Positions 20,119-28,333 are shown, numbered from the stretch's first letter. The stretch is 64,000 nt of DNA from Kitasatospora sp. SUK 42 (GCF_015776785.2 NZ_LFMD02000005.1:607465-671464); one strand, 5' to 3'. Numbers and translations are program-made. Notes: generated by a model from the sequence alone, not told the origin.

Positions 20119-20322
20119 ATGGACGAGAACACCCGCTACCAGGTGCTGCGCAACGACGAGGAGCAGTACTCCCTCTGGCCGGCCGACCTCGACGTGCCCG
20201 CGGGCTGGCAGCCCGTCGGCAAGGAGGGCACCGAGGCGGAGTGCACCGCCTACGTCGACGAGGTGTGGACCGACATGCGGCCGCGGAGCCTGCGCGAGCG
20301 CATGGAGAACACCGGAGCCTGA
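20119..20322 (+). CDS. mbtH: MbtH-like protein
   Basis: A 67-residue MbtH-family chaperone, which binds and activates NRPS adenylation domains. The family signature is present: YQVLRNDEEQYSLWP, then VPAGWQPVG, then YVDEVWTDMRPRSL. Start ATG 20119 is chosen because AAGGAG lies 7 nt upstream; ATG 20101 in the same frame would put that RBS inside the gene. It begins 45 nt after the NRPS stop on the same strand, so it is almost certainly co-expressed and serves the five A domains of that protein. The usual family length is 60-80 residues. Confidence 0.96.
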   Translation: MDENTRYQVLRNDEEQYSLWPADLDVPAGWQPVGKEGTEAECTAYVDEVWTDMRPRSLRERMENTGA

Positions 20323-20332
20323 CCGCCCCACC

Positions 20333-20378
20333 GGGCGGGGTGCCGGTCGCGCCCTCTTCGCCGACCGGCACCCCGCCC
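20333..20378 (+). terminator. Strong hairpin terminator after mbtH
   Basis: A perfect 17-bp inverted repeat (20333-20349 with 20362-20378) with a 12-nt loop starts 10 nt after the MbtH stop. There is no clear U-tract, as is common in Streptomyces. It probably ends the NRPS/mbtH transcript and separates it from the GNAT genes. Confidence 0.8.
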
Positions 20379-20419
20379 CCGTCCCCGTCCCTGTTCGTGA
20401 ACACCCCGAGGAGCTGGCC

Positions 20420-20932
20420 GTGACCCCTTCGCTGCGCACCGAACGCCTGGAGTTCAACCCCTACCGGCCCGAGGACGAGGACTCCTTCGTCGCCCTCCTG
20501 CGCGACGCGGACGTGTGCCGCTGGATGGGCCAGGACCTGGTGCCCGAGGACGAGATCCGCGTGATCTTCCGCGCGATCCTCACCGACGTGTACCCCAAGC
20601 GGATGTTCGACGTGTGGGGCCTCTGGCTGGACGGCAGATACGCGGGCCACGCGGAGGTGAAGAAGACCGGCAACGTCGACGGCCACGAACTGGTCGCCGC
20701 CCTCGCCCCGGCCTTCTGGGGCCGGGGCCTGGGCACCGAGGTGGTGCGCGGCCTGATCCGCTACGCCGCCGACGAGCTCGGGCTCAAGGAGGTCTACGGC
20801 ATGGTGGGCGCGGAGAACACCCCCAGCCTGGCCCTGTGCCGGCGACTGGGCTTCCGGCACCTGCGCGACGTGGTCGGGGACGACGGCTCGGTGACGAGGC
20901 TGGTCGCCTACTCCACGGCCGACCTCATGTGA
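20420..20932 (+). CDS. GNAT N-acetyltransferase (RimJ/RimL-like)
   Basis: A 170-residue GNAT enzyme that transfers an acetyl group from acetyl-CoA to an amine. It opens with the LRTERLEFNPYRPED pattern typical of RimJ/RimL-type GNATs. It has the acetyl-CoA loop FWGRGLGTEVVRGLIRYA (residues ~96-113) and the late NTPSLALCRRLGF motif. GTG 20420 is preceded by GAGGAG. It lies 98 nt after mbtH, beyond a strong hairpin, so membership of the NRPS cluster is possible but not shown. The substrate is unknown; a free amine on a nascent peptide is one possibility, and a housekeeping or resistance role is another. Confidence 0.88.
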   Translation: MTPSLRTERLEFNPYRPEDEDSFVALLRDADVCRWMGQDLVPEDEIRVIFRAILTDVYPKRMFDVWGLWLDGRYAGHAEVKKTGNVDGHELVAALAPAFWGRGLGTEVVRGLIRYAADELGLKEVYGMVGAENTPSLALCRRLGFRHLRDVVGDDGSVTRLVAYSTADLM

Positions 20933-21002
20933 ACCAGAGCAGACCGGAGCAGCCCCGACCCGGCCCGGAGCGCGCGCCGCGGCCACTGCGATCATTCGTG
21001 CC

Positions 21003-21560
21003 ATGACTGTTGAGTGGAACGGTACCGAGGTGGTCTTCGAGCGGGCCGGACTGGACCGCATGGACGAGCTGCTGGGCGTGCTCGACGACGCGGCCGGCTG
21101 GCTCGGCTCCCGCGGGGTCAGCCAGTGGCCGGCCCGTTTCGAGGCGGCCTTCGTCGAACCGGCCCTGTCCCGCGGGGAGACGTGGCTGGTGCGGAGCGGG
21201 GGCGAGGTGGCCGGCACGGTCACCATGGACTGGGCGGACCCGCTGTGGGCGGACTCCGAGGGCGAGGCGGGCTACCTGCACCGGCTGGCCGTGCGCCGGT
21301 CGGCGGCGGGCCTCGGCGCCCGCATCCTCGACTGGGCGGCCGACGCGGTCCGGAGCAGGGGCGCCGACTACCTGCGGCTGGACTGCGTGGCCACCAACGC
21401 CCGACTGCGGGCCTACTACGAGCGCCGCGGCTTCGCGCCGCGGGGCGAGGTGTCGGTCGAAGGCGCGCCGGACGCGCGGACGGGCGAGAAGCCGGTCTTC
21501 CGGCTCAGCCGCTACGAACTCGCCGTGCCCGGGAGCGACGGGCACGGCGAGCACATCTGA
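21003..21560 (+). CDS. GNAT N-acetyltransferase
   Basis: A 185-residue GNAT enzyme unrelated at sequence level to the preceding one. It shows YLHRLAVRRSAAGLGARILDWA (residues ~93-114, acetyl-CoA pyrophosphate loop) and ATNARLRAYYERRGF (~136-150). The middle region AGWLGSRGVSQWP resembles GNATs often annotated as aminoglycoside- or small-amine-acetylating. It begins 70 nt after the first GNAT and has no strong RBS. It converges on the MFS gene downstream. Substrate unknown. Confidence 0.85.
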   Translation: MTVEWNGTEVVFERAGLDRMDELLGVLDDAAGWLGSRGVSQWPARFEAAFVEPALSRGETWLVRSGGEVAGTVTMDWADPLWADSEGEAGYLHRLAVRRSAAGLGARILDWAADAVRSRGADYLRLDCVATNARLRAYYERRGFAPRGEVSVEGAPDARTGEKPVFRLSRYELAVPGSDGHGEHI

Positions 21561-21580
21561 CGGGCGGCCGGTTCCGCCCG
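21561..21580. terminator. Short convergent hairpin
   Basis: A 7-bp inverted repeat (CGGGCGG/CCGCCCG) with a 6-nt loop sits immediately after the GNAT stop, between convergent genes. Confidence 0.4.
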
Positions 21581-21621
21581 GGAGAGCCGATGAACGCCCC
21601 GTGCCGGAGGCACCCGGGCGG

Positions 21622-23034
21622 TCACGGGCGTGTGACCACCTCCGGCCCCTGACCGGCGCCTGCCCGGCCGGGCAGCCGGAGGGCCGGTAGCGTCCCCGCC
21701 GCCGCCACGGCGGCCGCCACGAGGGCGGTCGGGGTGAGCGCCGCGCCGGGTGCCGTGTGGCCGGCGAGGGTGGCGGCGAGGGCGACGCCCAGGGCCGGGC
21801 CGATGTTCATCGCGGTCTGCTGCAGTCCACCCGCGACCCCGGCCTCGGTGGTGGCCGCGCCGCGGACGATCACCGCGGTGGCCGTGGTCATCACCGCACC
21901 GAGGCCGCTGCCGAGCAACAGGAAGCAGCAGCCGACCGAGGCGGCGCCGGAGGACGGGTCGAGGCGTGCGGTGAGCAGCGTGCCCACGGCGATCAGCGCC
22001 ATGCCGAACAGCAGGGTGCGGCGCTCTCCGTGACGCTTCGCCAGCCGGGCGGAGGCGATGGCCGTGAGGATCATCGCCACCGCGAGCGGCGCCGCCCGCA
22101 GGGCGCTTCGCAGGGGGTCGAGGCCGAGGACGTCCTGCAGGAAGTAGGTGGCGGGAAAGAGCGTTCCGAACACCGCCGCCGAGGCCGCGAGCAGGATGCC
22201 GAGTGCCGGCCCGACCGTCGGTGAGCGGAGCAGGGCGGCGGGCAGCAGCGGATGGGCGGTGCGCCGCTCGTGTCGGGCGAGGGCGAGGGCGGCCAGTGCG
22301 GCAGTGGCGAGGCCCAGTGCCGTCCCCGCCGACCACCCGTCGGTCGGCAGGGTGACCAGGGCGTGCACCAGGCAGGCCAGGGTGAGGGCGAGCAGACCCG
22401 CGCCGGGCAGGTCGAGCCCGGCGGCGGTGGCGGCCCGGTCGCGGCGTTCCCGGTCGGGGCGTTCCTGGTCGGGGCGCGCGGCGGGTACGGCGAGGGCCGC
22501 GAGCAGGGCGGCCGCGGCGGGCGGCAGGCCGAGCAGGAAGACCGCACGCCAGCCCAGGTACGTGGTGAGGGCGCCGCCGACCAGCGGGCCGGCCGCCGCG
22601 GCGAGGCCGATGGCGGCGGTCCGGACGGCGATCGCACCGGGCAGCCGGTCGGCGGGCCAGACCGTGCGCAGCAGGCCGAGGGTGGCCGGCTGGAGCAGGG
22701 CGCCCGCCACGCCCTGGAGGACGCGCAGCGCGATGACCCATCCGATGCCGGGCGCGAGCGCGATCCCGGCGGAACCGGCCGCGAAGCCCGCCACGCCGAG
22801 CGCGAAGACGCGCCGGTGCCCGAACCGGTCGCCGAGGCGGCCGGCGAAGACCAGCAGGGCGGCGACGGTGACCAGGTAGCCGGTGCTGGTCCACTGGACG
22901 GCGGCGACGGAGGCGTGCAGGTCGCGCTGGAGGGTGGGCTGGGCGACGGTCAGCACGGTGCCGTCGAGGGCGACCAGGACGGCGCCGGTGATGCTCGCGG
23001 CGAGGGCGAGCCGTCGGCTGCGCCGGGGCGTCAC
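21622..23034 (-). CDS. MFS drug efflux transporter (DHA2-like, 14 TM)
   Basis: A 470-residue major facilitator transporter. It has motif C-like LVALDGTVLTVAQPTLQRDL near the N terminus, motif A GRLGDRFGHRRVF at ~70-82, and many hydrophobic segments consistent with the 14-TM DHA2 proton-coupled drug exporters. GTG 23034 shares a 4-nt GTGA overlap with the stop of the TetR gene upstream, so the two genes are translationally coupled. The likely role is export of a toxic compound sensed by that TetR. The longer open frame extending to 23832 runs through the TetR gene and is not coding. Confidence 0.92.
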   Translation of the reverse strand: MTPRRSRRLALAASITGAVLVALDGTVLTVAQPTLQRDLHASVAAVQWTSTGYLVTVAALLVFAGRLGDRFGHRRVFALGVAGFAAGSAGIALAPGIGWVIALRVLQGVAGALLQPATLGLLRTVWPADRLPGAIAVRTAAIGLAAAAGPLVGGALTTYLGWRAVFLLGLPPAAAALLAALAVPAARPDQERPDRERRDRAATAAGLDLPGAGLLALTLACLVHALVTLPTDGWSAGTALGLATAALAALALARHERRTAHPLLPAALLRSPTVGPALGILLAASAAVFGTLFPATYFLQDVLGLDPLRSALRAAPLAVAMILTAIASARLAKRHGERRTLLFGMALIAVGTLLTARLDPSSGAASVGCCFLLLGSGLGAVMTTATAVIVRGAATTEAGVAGGLQQTAMNIGPALGVALAATLAGHTAPGAALTPTALVAAAVAAAGTLPALRLPGRAGAGQGPEVVTRP

Positions 23035-23621
23035 CGGTCGGCCGGGCCGAGGTGGGCGTCCAGGGCGGCTCGCAGCAGGGGTTCGAGGTCCTCCCCGCCG
23101 GTGGCGAGCCGCAGGCTGCCCCAGCTGCGGAGCTGGGCGAGGCCGTGCAGGTTGGCCCAGAGCGCGGCGGTGGCGGCGGTCGGGTCGTCGGACCGCGGAT
23201 GGACCTCGGCGACCAGGCCCGCGAAGGTCAGGAACAGCGGCAGGGTGGTGCGGCGCAGTTCGGCGCCGCTGCCCTCCAGCAGGTCGTGGCGGAACATCAG
23301 CTCGAACATGCCCGGGTTGGCGGCCGCGAAGCCGAGGTAGGCGCGGGCGAGGGCGTCGATCCGGGTTCGTGCGTCGGCGCCGGTGGTGGCGGCGAGTGCG
23401 TCGGCGCCGGCCAGGGCGTCGGTGAGCCGGCCGAAGCCCTGCTGGGCGACGGCGGCGAGCAGGGCTCGGTGGGTGGGGAAGTGGCGGCGCGGTGCTCCGT
23501 GCGAGACGCCGGCGTGGCGGGCGATCTCGCGCAGGCCGAGCGCGTGGACGCCCTCGCGGGTCACCAGTTCGACGCCCGCGGCCACCAGCCGGGCGCGGAG
23601 GTCCCTGTCCTGATCGGTCAT
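23031..23621 (-). CDS. TetR-family regulator of the MFS gene
   Basis: A 196-residue TetR repressor. The N-terminal helix-turn-helix spans ~8-55 (LREIARHAGVSHGAPRRHFP), followed by a ligand domain resembling TetR_C_33-type regulators (ARAYLGFAAANPGMFELMF). It is the first gene of a two-gene operon with the MFS transporter. Palindromic half-sites lie 7-37 nt upstream of its start (23628-23658), so autoregulation and control of efflux are expected. The ligand is unknown. Confidence 0.92.
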   Translation of the reverse strand: MTDQDRDLRARLVAAGVELVTREGVHALGLREIARHAGVSHGAPRRHFPTHRALLAAVAQQGFGRLTDALAGADALAATTGADARTRIDALARAYLGFAAANPGMFELMFRHDLLEGSGAELRRTTLPLFLTFAGLVAEVHPRSDDPTAATAALWANLHGLAQLRSWGSLRLATGGEDLEPLLRAALDAHLGPADR

Positions 23622-23627
23622 GGGCCC

Positions 23628-23658
23628 TGTCTACCAGCCGGTCGTAGACAGTGTCTAC
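23628..23658. promoter_or_regulatory. TetR operator with three alternating half-sites
   Basis: The sequence holds TGTCTAC (23628-23634), GTAGACA (23644-23650) and TGTCTAC (23652-23658). The last two form the perfect 15-bp palindrome GTAGACAGTGTCTAC. The first and second form a wider inverted repeat. Placement directly before the TetR start supports an autoregulatory operator. Confidence 0.7.
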
Positions 23659-23695
23659 TCGCATGTGTTCGACTGCCTCGGGCACCATCGAAGGC

Positions 23696-23857
23696 ATGGA
23701 CGAAGGCGGCGAGTCGGCCTGTTGGCTGGAGCGGGTGTGCCCGGAGTGCGGCCGGCTGCGTGAGCGGCCCGGCCCGGGGCCGTGCGAGAACTGCGGCGCG
23801 GGCGGTACGGGCGGCACGGGAGAGGAGCCCACGGCGCCGGACCGGGGCGACGGCTGA
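23696..23857 (+). CDS. Zinc-ribbon microprotein
   Basis: A 53-residue protein with two CxxC knuckles, VCPECG and CENCG, 20 residues apart, the layout of a small zinc ribbon. The Gly- and acid-rich C-terminal tail appears disordered. The start at ATG 23696 has a weak GAAGG RBS; an upstream GTG at 23651 in the same frame lies inside the operator. It is divergent from the TetR/MFS operon and could share its promoter region. No specific function is recognised. The paired Cys motifs favour a real gene over chance. Confidence 0.55.
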   Translation: MDEGGESACWLERVCPECGRLRERPGPGPCENCGAGGTGGTGEEPTAPDRGDG

Positions 23858-23902
23858 GCGCCGCCGCCCCCGGCCCGGCGGGCGGTCCCGGCCGCGCGCG
23901 TC

Positions 23903-24079
23903 CTACTGCGGCGGCTGGTCGCGGAACTGCTCCTTGAGCTTCTCCTCGGCGGTGTCGACCTGGCCGCTGTACTTGCCCTGGGTGCGTTCGTCGACGGCGC
24001 TTCCCGCCTTGTCGACGCCCTTCTCCGCCTGATCCTCGTGGCCCTTCAGCAGGCTCTTGAGCTTATCCAGCATGGACAT
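23903..24079 (-). CDS. Small antitoxin-like protein (MT0933 family)
   Basis: A 58-residue, highly charged helical protein beginning MSMLDKLKSLLKGHEDQAEK. The pattern KGHEDQAEKGVDKAGSAVDERTQGKYSGQVD fits the Mycobacterium MT0933/Rv0909 antitoxin-like family, in which K-x2-K and TxGKY are conserved. The start is fixed by AGGAGG 8 nt upstream of ATG 24079; the open frame beyond it is an extension. No toxin partner is adjacent, so antitoxin function is not supported here. Similar proteins are frequent in Streptomyces as stress-related solitary genes. Confidence 0.8.
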   Translation of the reverse strand: MSMLDKLKSLLKGHEDQAEKGVDKAGSAVDERTQGKYSGQVDTAEEKLKEQFRDQPPQ

Positions 24080-24226
24080 GTGGTCACCCTCCTGGATGAG
24101 ACGCCCCCACCCCTCCAGGATCACCGCGGGGGCCGTCCTCCGCATTTCGCGGCCGCGCGGCGGGCTTGGCAAGGCGATGCCGGTCATGTCAAATCGTGAC
24201 TCCACGAACCGTCGGAAGGAGTCGCC

Positions 24227-25846
24227 TTGAAGCTGCGCACCCGTCGCCGGCCCGCCCCGCTCGACCGTTCCACCCCGCTGGACCGAACCACCCCGTTACC
24301 GCGCCCGCGCACCGCCCGCCCCACGTCCCACCGGCACCGCGCGGGCGCCGCGCTGACCGTCGCCACCCTGGTCACCCCGCTGCTGCTGGTCGGCGCGGGA
24401 GCCGCGAACGCCGACCCGGATCCGGCCCGCAAGGGCGCCAGACTGGCGGAACGGCTGGTCGAGGCGAGCAGCGCCGAGGACGCACACGACACCCTGGCCG
24501 CGCTGCAACGGATCGCCGACCGCAACGGCGGCACCAGAGCGGCCGGCTCCCGCGGGCACGACGAGTCCGCGCGGTACGTCTACGAGCAGGCCCGGCGGGC
24601 CGGGCTCAAGGTCTCCCGGCAGGAGTTCGAGTACACCTTCTTCGAGGCGCGCTCGCAGCGGCTGGACGTGGTGTCCCCGCAGGCCGAGTCCGTGCCGGTG
24701 ATCGCCATGACGTACTCGGTGAGCGGCCCGCAGGCGGGCCTGACCGCCGAGTTGGCCGTCGCCCCGGTGGGCGCCACCACCGGCTGCACGCCCGCCGACT
24801 ACCCGGCGGGCGGCTTCACCGGCCGGATCGCCCTGATCCGGCGCGGCGGGTGCAGCTTCGCCGAGAAGCAGGCGGCCGCGGCGGCGGCCGGCGCCGTCGG
24901 CGCGATCGTCTACAACAACGCCGAGGGCGACCTCAACGGGACGCTGGGCGAGCCGACCGCCGGGAAGGTCCCGACCGGCGGGATCACCAAGGCCGCCGGG
25001 GAGGCGCTGGCCGCGAAGGCCGCCGCCGGCCCGGTGCGGGTGACCCTCGACATCCGCACCTTCATGGAGCCGCGCAAGACCTGGAACGTCATCGCCGAGA
25101 CCCGCGGCGGGGACCCGGACAACACCGTGATGATCGGCGCCCACCTGGACTCCGTCCCCGCCGGGCCGGGCGTCAACGACAACGGCTCCGGCTCGGCCGG
25201 GATCCTGGAGGTCGCGAGGAACCTCGGCGCCCACCCGGTGAGGAACAAGGTCAGGTTCGCCTGGTGGTCCGCCGAGGAGTTCGGCCTGCGGGGCTCCGAG
25301 GCGTACGTGAAGTCGCTCTCCGAGGCGGACCGGAAGAAGGTCCGGCTCTACCTCAACTTCGACATGATCGCGTCCCCCAACTACGCGCAGTTCGTCTACA
25401 ACGGCTCCGGCAGCGCCGGAGGCGGCGCGGGTCCCGAGGGCTCGGCACAGATCGAGCGGGACCTGACCGGCTACCTGGACGGCCGGGGCCTGCCGCACGA
25501 CCCGTCCGCCTTCAACGGCCGCTCCGACTACGGCCCGTTCATCGACGCGGGCATCCCTGCGGGCGGCACCGACACCGGCGCCGAGGTGATCAAGTCCCCC
25601 GAGCAGGCGGCCCGCTACGGCGGCACGGCGGGCACCGCCTTCGACCCCTGCTACCACAAGGCCTGCGACGACCTGGACAACCTGGACATGGACGCGTTCG
25701 ACGTCAACATCGACGTGATCGCCCACGCCGTCGGCACCTACGCCTGGGACCTCTCCTCGCTGAGCCGGCCCGTCTCCGCGGCCCAGCGCCCCGCCGCGGG
25801 TATCAGCGGTACGGGCGGCGGCGACGCCCACGGGGTGACCGCCTGA
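24227..25846 (+). CDS. Secreted M28 aminopeptidase with PA domain
   Basis: A 539-residue zinc aminopeptidase precursor. TTG 24227 follows a GGAAGGA RBS. The N terminus is Arg-rich, followed by a hydrophobic segment and AANADPDP, so a long export signal is likely cut near residue 65. A protease-associated insert lies around 165-285 (GRIALIRRGGCSFAEKQ). The M28 catalytic core is complete: AHLDS (~304-308), NDNGSG, WWSAEEFG (catalytic Glu pair), NFDM and CYHKACDD. This matches the layout of secreted Streptomyces leucine aminopeptidases, which trim peptides outside the cell. The gene stands alone, divergent from the MT0933-like gene. Confidence 0.93.
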   Translation: MKLRTRRRPAPLDRSTPLDRTTPLPRPRTARPTSHRHRAGAALTVATLVTPLLLVGAGAANADPDPARKGARLAERLVEASSAEDAHDTLAALQRIADRNGGTRAAGSRGHDESARYVYEQARRAGLKVSRQEFEYTFFEARSQRLDVVSPQAESVPVIAMTYSVSGPQAGLTAELAVAPVGATTGCTPADYPAGGFTGRIALIRRGGCSFAEKQAAAAAAGAVGAIVYNNAEGDLNGTLGEPTAGKVPTGGITKAAGEALAAKAAAGPVRVTLDIRTFMEPRKTWNVIAETRGGDPDNTVMIGAHLDSVPAGPGVNDNGSGSAGILEVARNLGAHPVRNKVRFAWWSAEEFGLRGSEAYVKSLSEADRKKVRLYLNFDMIASPNYAQFVYNGSGSAGGGAGPEGSAQIERDLTGYLDGRGLPHDPSAFNGRSDYGPFIDAGIPAGGTDTGAEVIKSPEQAARYGGTAGTAFDPCYHKACDDLDNLDMDAFDVNIDVIAHAVGTYAWDLSSLSRPVSAAQRPAAGISGTGGGDAHGVTA

Positions 25847-25850
25847 CGCC

Positions 25851-25891
25851 CGGGTGGGCCCGCTGCCGTCCTCGGGCGGCGGGCCCACCCG
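25851..25891. terminator. Hairpin after M28 peptidase
   Basis: A 13-bp perfect inverted repeat (25851-25863 with 25879-25891) just after the peptidase stop. It is the main recognisable element of the 266-bp space before lpdA. Confidence 0.65.
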
Positions 25892-26112
25892 CCCACCGCG
25901 CGCACTGCGTTCATCAGGCCCCTCCCCTCCGACATCGCCCCTGGTGGGGCGGGCGCGAGCCACCGTAGCGGACCCCACTGACAAGTGCGCCCGAGCGCTG
26001 TACGGTGCCGCGCGGAGCGCAACCGCCGGGACCCGGTGGGTGCGCCGAGCCCGGTCCTGACACCATGGGACCGAGATCACGACACCGTGACACCCTCGGA
26101 GGAGTCAGCAAG

Positions 26113-27519
26113 ATGAGCACGCACTACGACGTCGTCGTCCTCGGCGCGGGCCCCGGCGGCTACACCGCCGCCGTCCGGTCCGCACAGCTGGGCCTGAAGG
26201 TCGCGGTCATCGAGGCCAAGTACTGGGGCGGCGTCTGCCTCAACGTGGGCTGCATCCCCTCCAAGGCCCTGCTGCGCAACGCCGAGCTCGCCCACATCTT
26301 CACCAAGGAGGCCAAGACCTTCGGCATCAAGGTCGAGGGCCAGGTGTCCTTCGACTTCGGCGAGGCGTTCCGCCGCAGCCGCTCGGTGGCCGACGGCCGG
26401 GTCAAGGGCGTCCACTACCTGATGAAGAAGAACGGCATCACCGAGATCGACGGCTGGGGCACGTTCATCGACGACCGCTCCATCCAGGTCGCGCTCAGCG
26501 GCGGCGGCTTCGACGTCGTGACCTTCGACAACTGCATCATCGCGGCCGGTGCCACCACCCGCCTGCTGCCCGGCACCAGCCTGAGCGACCGCGTGGTGAC
26601 GTACGAGGAGCAGATCCTCACCGAGCAGCTGCCGGAGAGCATCATCATCGCGGGCGCCGGCGCGATCGGCGTCGAGTTCGCGTACGTGCTGCACAACTAC
26701 GGCGTCAAGGTCACCATCGTCGAGTTCCTGGACCGCGTGGTGCCGCTGGAGGACGTCGAGGTCTCCACCGAACTCGCCAAGCAGTACCGCAAGCTGGGCA
26801 TCGAGGTGCACACCTCCACCCGGGTCGAGTCGATCGACGACAGCAACCCGAACGCCAAGGTCCGGGTGACCGTCACCAAGGACGGCCGGCAGCAGGTGCT
26901 GGAGGCCGACAAGGTGCTCCAGGCGATCGGCTTCGCGCCGCGGGTCAACGGCTACGGCCTGGAGAACACCGGGGTCAAGCTGACCGACCGCAACGCCATC
27001 GCGGTGGACGGCCGCGGCCGCACCAGCGTCGAGCACATCTTCGCGATCGGCGACGTCACCGCCAAGCTGATGCTGGCGCACGCCGCCGAGACGATGGCCG
27101 TGATCGCCGCCGAGACCATCGGCGGGGCGGAGACCATGGAGGTCGACTTCGTCATGATCCCGCGCGCCACCTACTGCCAGCCGCAGATCGCCTCCTTCGG
27201 CTACACCGAGGCGCAGGCCCGCGAGCTGGGCTACGACGTCAAGGTCGCCAAGTTCCCGTTCACCGCGAACGGCAAGGCGCACGGCCTCGGCCACCCGATC
27301 GGCTTCGTGAAGGTCATCAGCGACAACGCGCACGGCGAGCTGCTGGGCGCCCACCTGATCGGCCCCGAGGTCACCGAGCTGCTGCCCGAGCTGACGCTGG
27401 CCCAGCAGTGGGACCTCACCGTCCACGAGGTCGCCCGCAACGTGCACGCCCACCCGACCCTGGGCGAGGCGGTCAAGGAGGCCATCCACGGTCTCGCCGG
27501 CCACATGATCAACATGTGA
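26113..27519 (+). CDS. lpdA: Dihydrolipoamide dehydrogenase
   Basis: A 468-residue FAD flavoprotein, the E3 component of 2-oxoacid dehydrogenase complexes and of the glycine cleavage system, which reoxidises dihydrolipoamide with NAD+. Visible features: FAD fingerprint VLGAGPGGYTAA, redox disulfide GGVCLNVGCIPSK (Cys42/Cys47), NAD fingerprint IIAGAGAIGVEFA, FAD GD motif FAIGDVTAKLMLAHAA, and the C-terminal catalytic HAHPTLGEA of the partner subunit. ATG 26113 follows GGAGGAG. The open frame extends upstream but lacks a better start. It stands alone; no E1 or E2 genes are adjacent, so it probably serves several complexes. Confidence 0.96.
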   Translation: MSTHYDVVVLGAGPGGYTAAVRSAQLGLKVAVIEAKYWGGVCLNVGCIPSKALLRNAELAHIFTKEAKTFGIKVEGQVSFDFGEAFRRSRSVADGRVKGVHYLMKKNGITEIDGWGTFIDDRSIQVALSGGGFDVVTFDNCIIAAGATTRLLPGTSLSDRVVTYEEQILTEQLPESIIIAGAGAIGVEFAYVLHNYGVKVTIVEFLDRVVPLEDVEVSTELAKQYRKLGIEVHTSTRVESIDDSNPNAKVRVTVTKDGRQQVLEADKVLQAIGFAPRVNGYGLENTGVKLTDRNAIAVDGRGRTSVEHIFAIGDVTAKLMLAHAAETMAVIAAETIGGAETMEVDFVMIPRATYCQPQIASFGYTEAQARELGYDVKVAKFPFTANGKAHGLGHPIGFVKVISDNAHGELLGAHLIGPEVTELLPELTLAQQWDLTVHEVARNVHAHPTLGEAVKEAIHGLAGHMINM

Positions 27520-27540
27520 CGGGCCCTCCCGCGTGACCCC

Positions 27541-27572
27541 GTGACCCGCCGGGCCGCCGCCCGGCGGGTCAC
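27541..27572. terminator. Bidirectional terminator between lpdA and HPF-like gene
   Basis: A perfect 14-bp inverted repeat (27541-27554 with 27559-27572) with a 4-nt loop sits between convergent genes. Confidence 0.85.
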
Positions 27573-27592
27573 GCTCGTCGGACCGCCCTCCT

Positions 27593-28333
27593 TCAGACCC
27601 TGCCCGCGATCAGGCCGAGCCGGCCGTCGAAGCGCCGGTAGAGCACCCGGCCCCGGCCGCCGGCGGGGTGGGCGAAGAACAGGAACGGCAGTTCGGCGCC
27701 CGCCAGCCGGTCGACGGCCTGCTCCTCGGTGAGCCGGGGCGCGCCGTGCGGGCTGAGCGTGATCGGCGAGGTCCGGCGGCCGGACGGGCCCGCCGGGAGC
27801 GTACGGGCCAGGCGGTAGCCGGTCGGCCCGACCCGGTAGACGACGGCGTCGGTCTCGGTCGCCGGATCGGTGAAGAGGTGGATGTCGTAGTCCATCGCGT
27901 CCATCGTCCGGGCCGCCGCCTCGGGCGAGCACCAGACCAGGGCCGGCTCCTTGCGCCGGACGATCCGGCGCTCACCGGCGGGCAGGGCGGGCCGGGTCGG
28001 CACGTGCTGCGTCGACCAGGGGCGCGGCGCCCAGGCGCCGGTGACGGCCCGGATCCTGCCGCGCAGGGCGTCGGCGACCCGGTCGAGCGAGTCGCCGGCC
28101 CCGGAGACGGCCTGCTGGACCCGGATCCGCCGCCCGTCCACCTCGGCGTTCACCTGCGCCAGCACCCCGCCGGTCACGGCGGCGAGCCTGACCCGCAGCG
28201 CCTCCACCAGCGTTCCCGCCCCGGAGGCCGCCGCCGCGGCGGCCGCGGCGGCCGTGACCCGCTCCCGGGCCTCGGCCGGCACCTCACCGGCCGACCCGCC
28301 CTCGAACGCTCCCACCGTGACCAACTCGCCCAT
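27593..28333 (-). CDS. Ribosome hibernation factor-like protein (long HPF family)
   Basis: A 246-residue protein. The C-terminal ~65 residues carry the long-HPF dimerisation domain: MDYDIHLFTDPATETDAVVYR, then AVDRLAGAELPFLFF, then GRGRVLYRRFDGRLGLI. In long HPFs this domain pairs two 70S ribosomes into inactive 100S particles. The N-terminal ~110 residues hold a diverged S30AE-like region (EVDGRRIRVQQAV). ATG 28333 is preceded by AAAGGG. A second, better-conserved paralogue starts at 63285. A DosR-like box lies ~84 nt upstream (28417-28431). The divergent N terminus suggests altered ribosome binding (inference). Confidence 0.85.
   Translation of the reverse strand: MGELVTVGAFEGGSAGEVPAEARERVTAAAAAAAAASGAGTLVEALRVRLAAVTGGVLAQVNAEVDGRRIRVQQAVSGAGDSLDRVADALRGRIRAVTGAWAPRPWSTQHVPTRPALPAGERRIVRRKEPALVWCSPEAAARTMDAMDYDIHLFTDPATETDAVVYRVGPTGYRLARTLPAGPSGRRTSPITLSPHGAPRLTEEQAVDRLAGAELPFLFFAHPAGGRGRVLYRRFDGRLGLIAGRV

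Noticed and set aside
1..20322. Assigning the NRPS to a named antibiotic
   Set aside because: Only the end of the cluster is visible and three of five A-domain codes are unassigned, so no product name is justified.
23903..24079. Toxin-antitoxin system based on the MT0933-like protein
   Set aside because: No toxin-like gene is adjacent on either strand; solitary copies are common.
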